The notes under the pieces: generated by a model
Seen by the model: the letters and a program-made list of their open reading frames with translations, nothing else
The model's database searches: none
What the model was told of the DNA's origin: nothing
Shown: positions 1 to 5,465 of the stretch, piece by piece
Layout of the letters: each line of letters begins with the position of its first letter
Position numbering within the stretch: the stretch's first letter is position 1
Made by a program: the position numbers and the translations under genes
Source of the DNA: Myxococcales bacterium
Lineage (GTDB): Bacteria; Myxococcota; Polyangia; Polyangiales; Polyangiaceae
Reading direction: 5' to 3'
Length of the DNA stretch: 6,906 nt
NCBI GenBank assembly: GCA_020430865.1
Contig: JAGQIY010000499.1
Location: forward strand, 1 to 6,906

Positions 1-203
1 CGGGTGTGTTCGAACCAAGCGCGGTGGCGCGGCTGTGGGCGAAGTGCAAGGCGCGGGCTGCGACGCAGTTCTCCAACACTGACAACATGGCCGTCGTGGG
101 CGTGCTCTCCACTCAGCTCCTCCACGAACAGTTCATTCGTAGTGCCCCGACGCCGCGCGCGGCGATTCAGCTGGGTACGCTGGTGGACAAGCTCTCCAGC
201 TAG
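1..203 (+). CDS. Asparagine-synthase-like glutamine amidotransferase, C-terminal fragment
   Basis: Only the last 66 codons are present; the first complete codon is at 3 and the stop is TAG at 201-203. The fragment resembles the C-terminal end of asparagine-synthase (AsnB-type) proteins: a helix around ARLWAKC, then SNTDNMAVVGVLSTQLLHEQF, the conserved SN-x-DNMA-x-VG-x-LSTQLLH stretch that closes the synthetase domain. The family takes ammonia from glutamine and transfers it to an AMP-activated carboxylate. In polysaccharide loci, members can amidate uronic acids or other acids rather than aspartate. The N-terminal Ntn-hydrolase domain and the ATP pyrophosphatase site lie outside the window, so neither catalysis nor substrate can be judged. 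The same-strand position 62 bases ahead of the ligase suggests the same locus. The family call rests on a short stretch and is moderately sure. Confidence 0.65.
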   Translation, partial: GVFEPSAVARLWAKCKARAATQFSNTDNMAVVGVLSTQLLHEQFIRSAPTPRAAIQLGTLVDKLSS

Positions 204-216
204 TCCGTTCGACTGC

Positions 217-234
217 TTCGCGGGGACCCGCGAA
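217..234 (+). promoter_or_regulatory. Hairpin in the gap before the ligase gene
   Basis: A perfect 7-base inverted repeat, TTCGCGG at 217-223 and CCGCGAA at 228-234, has a GGAC loop. It starts 13 bases after the amidotransferase stop and ends 31 bases before the ligase start. No T-run follows, so it is not a classical intrinsic terminator. It may be a partial terminator, an attenuator or an mRNA-processing or stability element between the two genes. The structure is seen directly; the role is a guess. Confidence 0.4.
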
Positions 235-265
235 CCACATGGCGCGTCGCGCCTCGAGAAGGATC

Positions 266-1825
266 ATGACCGAAGCCGCAGTACCCCTCTTGCACGACTA
301 CATCGCCGAGGCCGCGCGCCGCGCCCCCGACAAGGAGGCGCTGCTGTGCATGAAGCAACGTTTGACCTTCAGGCAGATCGATCAGCGAGCGAACGCCCTG
401 GCCCATGCGCTGATCGCCCGAGGCATTCAGCCCGGCGATCGCGTGCTGGTCTTCGCTGACAACACGCCGGAGACGGTGATCTCCTACTGGGGTGTGCTCA
501 AAGCCAACGCGGTCGTGAGCGTCGTCAACCCGCTGACCAAGGCGGACAAGCTCAGCTATCTGTTGAACGACTGTCGTGCGGCGGGGCTCATCACCGACGC
601 CCACCTGGGGAAGGTCTTCAGCGAAGCGGTGAAGGAGACCACGCACCTCAGGACGGTGTTGGTGAGCGGGAAAATCTCCGCGGAAAAATTGACCGAGCTT
701 CCGAACGCCGCAGAGTTCCATGCGGCGATCGAGGCGGAGGACGGAGGCACAGCTCCGCCGAAGCGGCGCATCGACGTCGACCTGGCGAGCATCATCTACA
801 CCTCTGGCTCCACGGGTGATCCGAAGGGCGTGATGCTCACCCACCGCAACCAGCTCACCGCGGCGACCAGTGTCTCCAGCTACCTTGGCTACGCCGAGGA
901 CGATGTCGTGCTCAGCGCCCTTCCGCTCAGCTTCGACTACGGGCTGTATCAGATGATCATGTGCGCGCGGGTGGGCGCGCGGCTGGTGCTGGAGCGCTCG
1001 TTTACCTATGCCACGCAGGTGCTGAATCTGATCGTCTCGGAGGGAGCGACCGTATTCCCAGGGGTGCCCACGATGTTCGCCATCATGGCGGAGATGAACA
1101 ACATCGAGGAGTTCGATTTCAGCAAGGTGCGCATGACGACGAACACGGCCGCGGCGTTGCACCAGAAGCACATCGACGCGCTCAAGCGGATCTTCCCCCA
1201 GGCACGCATCTTCAGCATGTACGGCCTGACCGAGTGCAAGCGCTGCACGTACTTGCCGCCCGAGGACATCGATCGCAAGGCGGGCAGCGTCGGTATCGCG
1301 ATTCCCAACACCGAGGTGTGGGTCGTCAATGACCAAGGAGAGCGCTGTAATCCTGGCGAGATCGGCGAGCTCGTCGTTCGTGGAGCGACCGTCATGCGTG
1401 GCTACTGGGAGAAGCCGGAGGCCACTGCCAAGCGCCTCAAGCCTGGCCCGCTCCCCGGAGAGATGATGCTGTTCACTGGCGACTTCTGCAAACAAGACGA
1501 GGACGGCTACGTCTACTTCGCCGGTCGCATGGACGACATCATAAAAAGCCGTGGGGAAAAGGTGGCGCCGAAGGAGGTCGTGAGCGCACTGGTCGGCATC
1601 CCCGGTGTCAAGGAGTCGGCGGTCATTGGCGTCCCCGATGACATCCTGGGACATGCCATCAAGGCGTTCGTCGTGCTGGAGCACGGCGCCGATCTGAACG
1701 AGAAGCAGATTCAGAACGAGTGCCGCTCGCGCCTGGAGAACTTCATGGTGCCGAAGTTCGTGGTGATCGTGGACGACTTGCCCAAGACCACGACCGGGAA
1801 GATCAAGAAGACGGGGCTGTCGTGA
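266..1825 (+). CDS. AMP-forming acyl/aminoacyl ligase (ANL superfamily; resembles exosortase-A-associated ligases)
   Basis: A complete 519-residue adenylate-forming enzyme, the usual length. It should activate a carboxylic acid with ATP as an acyl-AMP and transfer it to a thiol, either CoA or the carrier protein encoded two genes downstream. Core motifs are in order: P-loop YTSGSTGDPKGV at 178-189, SALPLSFDYG near 217-226, MYGLTE at 318-323, TGDF at 404-407, hinge GRMDDIIKSRGEKV at 420-433, and the C-terminal lysine in PKTTTGK (K512). The LSFDYG and GLTE...TYLPPEDID pattern recalls the ligase family associated with exosortase A in EPS clusters, although no exosortase is seen here. The ATG at 266 is preferred over the one at 239 because GAGAAGGA precedes it and the family alignment begins there; its spacing is rather short. 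The end overlaps the methyltransferase start by 4 bases (GTGA). The substrate cannot be read from the sequence. Confidence 0.93.
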   Translation: MTEAAVPLLHDYIAEAARRAPDKEALLCMKQRLTFRQIDQRANALAHALIARGIQPGDRVLVFADNTPETVISYWGVLKANAVVSVVNPLTKADKLSYLLNDCRAAGLITDAHLGKVFSEAVKETTHLRTVLVSGKISAEKLTELPNAAEFHAAIEAEDGGTAPPKRRIDVDLASIIYTSGSTGDPKGVMLTHRNQLTAATSVSSYLGYAEDDVVLSALPLSFDYGLYQMIMCARVGARLVLERSFTYATQVLNLIVSEGATVFPGVPTMFAIMAEMNNIEEFDFSKVRMTTNTAAALHQKHIDALKRIFPQARIFSMYGLTECKRCTYLPPEDIDRKAGSVGIAIPNTEVWVVNDQGERCNPGEIGELVVRGATVMRGYWEKPEATAKRLKPGPLPGEMMLFTGDFCKQDEDGYVYFAGRMDDIIKSRGEKVAPKEVVSALVGIPGVKESAVIGVPDDILGHAIKAFVVLEHGADLNEKQIQNECRSRLENFMVPKFVVIVDDLPKTTTGKIKKTGLS

Positions 1826-2679
1826 GCCTGGTGGCGGAGATCCTCCAGGCGCTGGAGAGCGCTCGAGACGCGCACCAGTTCGACCAGGACGTGAGCATCG
1901 TCGATGCCGCCGCCGAGGCCGAGTACATCGTCGAGGTCGCTTCGCGGCACGGGGCCGACGGAGCTCGCGAGCGAGCGCTGGAGTACGCGCTGCGTCGAGC
2001 CCAGGGCGAACTGCTAGGCCATGTACTCGGGTTCGTGCGGTTCATGGGCGTCGAGCTGCTGACGGACAAGCAGTGCCTGGTACCGCGTCGGGAGACGGAG
2101 GTCCTGGGACGGGCAGCGGTTCGCGAGCTCCAGGCGATGAACCGTGCGGCGGTGAATGTGGTCGACATGTGCTGCGGTGCTGGGAACCTCGCGTGCGCGA
2201 TCGCGAGCCACGTCGACCACGCCAACATCAACGCCTCGGATCTCACCGATGGCACCGTCGACCTCGCGCGGCGCAACGTGAAGCACCTCGACCTGCACGC
2301 CCGCGTCGAGGTTCATCAGGGAGACCTGTTCGAGCCGCTACGGGGTCGCGGCCTCGAGGGCCAGGTCGATCTGATCGTATGCAACCCGCCATATATTTCG
2401 TCGGGACGTCTCGGAGCCGAGCGCGCCGAGCTGCTCGACAACGAGCCAAGAGAAGCGTTCGACGGTGGGCCATACGGGCTGACGATTCACCAGCGCGTGC
2501 TACAGGACGCGCTCGATTTCTTGCGCCCAGGCGGTTGGCTGATGTTCGAGTTCGGGTCGGGACAGGACCGACAACTCAAGCTGCTTTTCGGCCGCACCCG
2601 GGGCGCGTATGTGGACATTGGATGGGAACAGGATGCGCAGGGCGGAGCCCGCGCCGCCATCGCGAGAAAGGCAGATTGA
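1822..2679 (+). CDS. PrmC/HemK-family SAM-dependent methyltransferase
   Basis: A 285-residue class I methyltransferase with full PrmC-like architecture: an N-terminal helical region of about 70 residues, a linker with LVPRRETEVL (86-95), SAM-binding motif VVDMCCGAGN (113-122), an acidic residue in NASDL (137-141), the catalytic NPPY (188-191), and the PrmC-typical EPREAFDGGPYGL (208-220) and LRPGGWLMFEFGSGQ (234-248). NPPY enzymes of this type methylate planar amide or amine nitrogens; PrmC itself modifies the glutamine of the GGQ motif in release factors. The position between an acyl-activating ligase and a carrier protein argues for a paralogue acting in the polysaccharide pathway rather than in translation. 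Motif I has CCGAGN instead of the common GTGSG. The GTG start at 1822 is chosen because it gives the 4-base stop/start overlap with the ligase, implying translational coupling; no strong ribosome site is seen. The substrate is unknown. Confidence 0.88.
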   Translation: MSLVAEILQALESARDAHQFDQDVSIVDAAAEAEYIVEVASRHGADGARERALEYALRRAQGELLGHVLGFVRFMGVELLTDKQCLVPRRETEVLGRAAVRELQAMNRAAVNVVDMCCGAGNLACAIASHVDHANINASDLTDGTVDLARRNVKHLDLHARVEVHQGDLFEPLRGRGLEGQVDLIVCNPPYISSGRLGAERAELLDNEPREAFDGGPYGLTIHQRVLQDALDFLRPGGWLMFEFGSGQDRQLKLLFGRTRGAYVDIGWEQDAQGGARAAIARKAD

Positions 2680-2680
2680 A

Positions 2681-2923
2681 ATGGACATCGCTGACAAGGT
2701 GCGTGGGTTCATCAAGGAGAACTTCTACGCCGACGCCTCGGATCTTACAGACGAAGCGTCGCTCCTGGACATGGGGATCGTGGATTCAACCGGCATCCTG
2801 GAGCTCGTGATGTTCTTGGAGACCGAGTTCGACATCAAGGTCGAGGATCAGGAAATCCTCCCGGAAAATCTGGATTCCATCGCGAACACCGTCGAGTTCG
2901 TCAAGCAGAAGCAGGCCAGCTGA
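2681..2923 (+). CDS. Acyl carrier protein
   Basis: An 80-residue acidic helical protein of normal carrier-protein size. The phosphopantetheine attachment site is S36 in MGIVDSTGILELV (31-43). FLETEFDIKVEDQEILPENLDSI (45-67) then matches helices II and III of the fold. The GIVDSTG form, rather than the GADSL of fatty-acid AcpP, is common in carrier proteins paired with dedicated ligases (DltC-like or EPS-associated), so loading by the ligase at 266-1825 is the simplest reading. It would act in the cytoplasm as the thioester carrier of the activated acid. GAGAAAGG at 2664-2671 lies 9 bases before the ATG. It starts one base after the methyltransferase stop. A longer in-frame start at 2609 would lie inside the methyltransferase and is not supported. 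What it carries is unknown. Confidence 0.92.
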   Translation: MDIADKVRGFIKENFYADASDLTDEASLLDMGIVDSTGILELVMFLETEFDIKVEDQEILPENLDSIANTVEFVKQKQAS

Positions 2924-2943
2924 GGCCGGGTGGAGAAGTAGCC

Positions 2944-4266
2944 ATGACTGACAAGCAAGCCCTCCTCAAGAAGATCGAAGACGGTACGTTTCACGTCGGA
3001 ATCATCGGCATGGGCTACGTTGGCCTGCCGCTCGCGCTGACCTTCGTCGAGCGCGCGAAGCTCAAGGTGACCGGCTTCGACGTCGATCAGAAGAAGGTCG
3101 ACGCCCTGAACCGGGGCCAGTCGTACATCATGCACCTCGGTGCCGACCGCGTGGCGAAGGCCAAGGAGTCGGGGTTGTTCACGGCGACCGCGGATTTCGA
3201 TCGCCTCGGAGAGCCCGACGCGCTGCTGATCGCCGTCCCGACCCCGCTGACCGCTCAGCGCGAGCCAGACATGAAGTATGTCGTGTCTACCGGCGAGGCC
3301 ATCAAGCCCCGCCTGCGCAAAGGGCAGCTCGTCGTCCTCGAGTCCACGACCTATCCCGGTACCACCGATGAGCTACTGAAGGGTATCCTCGAGGAATCCG
3401 GGCTCAAGTGCGGAGAGGACTTCTTCCTGGCCTTCTCCCCCGAGCGTGAGGATCCAGGCAACAAGAGCTTCAACACCGCGACCATCCCGAAGGTCGTCGG
3501 CGGTGTGGACCCGGATGCAACCGACATCGCGGCGGCGCTCTACGGCGTCGGCCTGGAGAAGGTGGTCAAGGTGCGCTCCGCGCGCGTGGCGGAGGCGACG
3601 AAGCTGACGGAGAACATCTTTCGCGGCGTCAACATCGCGTTGGTGAACGAGCTGAAGGTGGTCTACGACCGCATGGGAATCGATGTCTGGGACGTCCTCG
3701 ACGCAGCAGCCACCAAGCCCTTCGGGTTCATGAAGTTCACGCCTGGGCCTGGTCTGGGAGGACACTGCATACCCCTGGACCCGTTCTATCTGACGTGGAA
3801 GGCGCGCGAGTACGGGATCTCCACTCGCTTCATCGAGCTGGCGGGCGAGGTGAACGTCGCGATGCCTCGCTACGTGATCGACAAGCTCCAGGAGGGCCTG
3901 AACGACCACGAGAAGTCGCTGAAGAACAGCAAGGTGTTGGTGCTTGGTCTGGCCTACAAGAAGGACATCGACGATCCGAGGGAGAGCCCTTCCTTCGAGC
4001 TGATCGAGCTCCTGTTGCATCGCGGTGCCAAGGTCAGCTACCACGATCCGCATATCCCTGCGGCACCCTCGATGCGCAGCTGGCCCGACTTGCCGAAGTT
4101 GGAGTCGCAAGCGCTCACGCCGGAGCTCCTGGAGTCCGTCGACGCCGTGCTGATCTCCACCGAGCACTCCGCGGTGGACTACGACTTGGTAGCCAAGCAC
4201 GCCAAGCTGGTGATCGACACTCGGGGAGTCTATCGCGAACCGTTGCCCAACGTGATCAAGGCTTGA
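2944..4266 (+). CDS. wbpA: UDP-N-acetylhexosamine 6-dehydrogenase (WbpA/TviB type)
   Basis: A complete 440-residue nucleotide-sugar dehydrogenase of the UDP-glucose/GDP-mannose dehydrogenase family. It oxidises C6 of a UDP-sugar twice with NAD+ to a uronic acid in the cytoplasm. The N-terminal Rossmann domain has GMGYVG at 22-27; AVPTPLT (97-103) and ESTTYPGTT (133-141) follow. The central domain has K220 and N224 (KLTEN). The catalytic cysteine is C275 in PGPGLGGHCIPLDPFYLTW (267-285). The C-terminal UDP-binding domain has GLAYKKDIDDPRESPS (335-350). FSPEREDPGN (164-173) and the text around C275 match WbpA-like UDP-GlcNAc dehydrogenases more than UDP-glucose enzymes. GGAG at 2932-2935 lies 8 bases before the ATG. 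The next gene, an epimerase, begins 3 bases after the stop, so the likely joint product is UDP-GalNAcA. UDP-GlcNAc versus UDP-GalNAc as substrate is not settled by sequence alone. Confidence 0.93.
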   Translation: MTDKQALLKKIEDGTFHVGIIGMGYVGLPLALTFVERAKLKVTGFDVDQKKVDALNRGQSYIMHLGADRVAKAKESGLFTATADFDRLGEPDALLIAVPTPLTAQREPDMKYVVSTGEAIKPRLRKGQLVVLESTTYPGTTDELLKGILEESGLKCGEDFFLAFSPEREDPGNKSFNTATIPKVVGGVDPDATDIAAALYGVGLEKVVKVRSARVAEATKLTENIFRGVNIALVNELKVVYDRMGIDVWDVLDAAATKPFGFMKFTPGPGLGGHCIPLDPFYLTWKAREYGISTRFIELAGEVNVAMPRYVIDKLQEGLNDHEKSLKNSKVLVLGLAYKKDIDDPRESPSFELIELLLHRGAKVSYHDPHIPAAPSMRSWPDLPKLESQALTPELLESVDAVLISTEHSAVDYDLVAKHAKLVIDTRGVYREPLPNVIKA

Positions 4267-4269
4267 GTC

Positions 4270-5217
4270 GTGGATATCCCGGATATCTCCAACAAGGTCG
4301 TGGTGGTGACGGGGGGAGCCGGGTTCATCGGCTCCCACCTGTCTGACGGCTTGCTGGCGCGCGGCGCGAAGGTGCGGGTGCTGGACAACTTCGAGACTGG
4401 ACGGCGCGAGAACCTCGCGCACCTTCAGGGCAAGATCGAGCTGATCGAAGGCGACATTCGCGAGCTGGAAACCTGTCAGCGCGCGCTCGAGGGAGCTGAT
4501 TTCGTTCTGCATCAGGCGGCGCTTGGGTCGGTGCCCCGGTCCATGGCGACGCCCGCTAACTCGCTGGCAACGAACGTCGGGGGTACCGCGAACATCTTCA
4601 CCGCGGCTCGAGACCAGAAGGTCCAGCGGGTGGTCTACGCGTCTTCGTCGAGCGTGTACGGAACCAGCGACAAGCTGCCCAAGCGCGAGGGGGAGGAGGG
4701 AGAGCCCATGTCTCCCTACGCGCTCTCCAAGTGGATGAACGAAGAGCTCGCTCGGACCTACGCACGTTGCTACGACATGGAGCTGGTCGGGCTGCGTTAC
4801 TTCAACGTCTACGGACCTCGCCAGGATCCGAACGGTGCGTACGCGGCCGTCATCCCGCGCTTCTTCGCGGCCTGTCGTCGTGGCGAGGCGCCAGCGATCT
4901 TTGGCGATGGCATGCAGAGCAGGGACTTCACGTTCATCGACGACGTGGTCCGCGCCAACTTGCTGGCCATGACCGCCAGCGGTGCACCTGGCGCCGCGTA
5001 CAACATCGGCGCCGGTGGTCGTACCACGGTCAAGGACCTTGCGGAAACGATCATCAAGGTGACCGGCTTCGCTGGAACTCCAGCCTACCAGGACCCGCGG
5101 CCGGGGGACGTGAAGCACTCCATGGCGGACGCGAGTCGCGCCAAGGCAGGTTTCGGCTGGGAGGCCACGACCGATCTGGAGACGGGCCTGGCGAGCGCCG
5201 CCGAGTACTACGTCTGA
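4270..5217 (+). CDS. wbpP: UDP-N-acetylglucosamine (or GlcNAcA) 4-epimerase, extended SDR (WbpP/TviC type)
   Basis: A complete 315-residue extended short-chain dehydrogenase. It should invert C4 of a UDP-sugar through a 4-keto intermediate with bound NAD. TGGAGFIG (14-21) binds NAD, GDI (61-63) closes the adenine site, SSSSVYG (125-131) supplies the catalytic serine, and Y150 and K154 form the YxxxK pair. HQAALGSVPRSM (81-92) and RYFNVYGPRQDPNGAYAAVI (176-195) are characteristic of WbpP/TviC epimerases. The gatekeeper position, tyrosine in E. coli GalE, falls on S284 in GDVKHSMAD (279-287). A small residue there goes with acceptance of N-acetylated sugars. The start is GTG at 4270, 3 bases after the dehydrogenase stop, with AAGG at 4258-4261 eight bases upstream. 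Whether it acts before or after C6 oxidation is not visible. Confidence 0.92.
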   Translation: MDIPDISNKVVVVTGGAGFIGSHLSDGLLARGAKVRVLDNFETGRRENLAHLQGKIELIEGDIRELETCQRALEGADFVLHQAALGSVPRSMATPANSLATNVGGTANIFTAARDQKVQRVVYASSSSVYGTSDKLPKREGEEGEPMSPYALSKWMNEELARTYARCYDMELVGLRYFNVYGPRQDPNGAYAAVIPRFFAACRRGEAPAIFGDGMQSRDFTFIDDVVRANLLAMTASGAPGAAYNIGAGGRTTVKDLAETIIKVTGFAGTPAYQDPRPGDVKHSMADASRAKAGFGWEATTDLETGLASAAEYYV

Positions 5218-5387
5218 TTCCGCGGGGCTCATCCGCAGCCTGAAGCGGGCTGCAGCGCCCGGGCAAGCGACGGAGACAGCTTGCCAGCGCAAGGGATGCG
5301 TGGGTCATCGAGCTCGGCGCCGGTCGCTGAGCCGTTCAGCGCGCCCGGACTTGCTCGGTGCGAGCGTCAGGGCTAGCACCTCGGACG
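5218..5387 (+). promoter_or_regulatory. Hairpin-rich gap between epimerase and beta-helix genes
   Basis: This is the largest gap in the window. It holds several perfect inverted repeats: GCAGCC/GGCTGC (5235-5253), GGCAAGC/GCTTGCC (5262-5268 with 5279-5285), CTTGC/GCAAG (5280-5284 with 5289-5293, sharing an arm with the previous one), and CGCTGA/TCAGCG (5325-5341). None has a T-run. No convincing promoter was found. The gap could end the sugar operon and hold the leader of the next gene, or lie inside one long transcript. The repeats are seen; the regulatory role is inferred. Confidence 0.35.
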
Positions 5388-5465
5388 ATGAGGGTTCACC
5401 GCGCGAGAGTTCTGGGCATCGGTTTCGGGCTGGCTTGCTCGCTAGCTCCGGGACTTGCCTCGGCA
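5388..5465 (+). other. Signal peptide of the beta-helix protein
   Basis: The first 26 residues have a basic start (R2, R5, R7), a hydrophobic stretch from about V8 to L19, and LASA before A27, which fits signal peptidase I. The cysteine at position 17 sits in GLAC, which lacks the usual lipobox residue at -3, so a lipoprotein is less likely. Export across the inner membrane is expected. Confidence 0.75.

Noticed and set aside
239..265. Upstream ATG for the ligase adding nine residues
   Set aside because: The added residues MARRASRRI do not match the family and lack a ribosome site, while GAGAAGGA precedes the ATG at 266.
200..1684. 494-residue open frame on the minus strand
   Set aside because: It lies opposite the ligase gene. 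The translation is rich in Arg, His, Asp and Val with no recognisable domain, as expected of the antisense frame of a GC-rich gene.
3373..5292. 639-residue open frame on the minus strand
   Set aside because: It spans most of the dehydrogenase and all of the epimerase in antisense. Composition is shadow-like with no motif, and the two sense genes are unambiguous.
5351..5379. TTGCTC-17 bases-TAGCAC as a sigma-70-type promoter for the beta-helix gene
   Set aside because: The -10 match is weak and the downstream distance to the ATG is only 8 bases, so it is not better than chance in this composition.
5430..5440. Lipoprotein signal at GLAC (cysteine 17)
   Set aside because: The -3 residue is Gly, and a better signal peptidase I site (LASA) follows.
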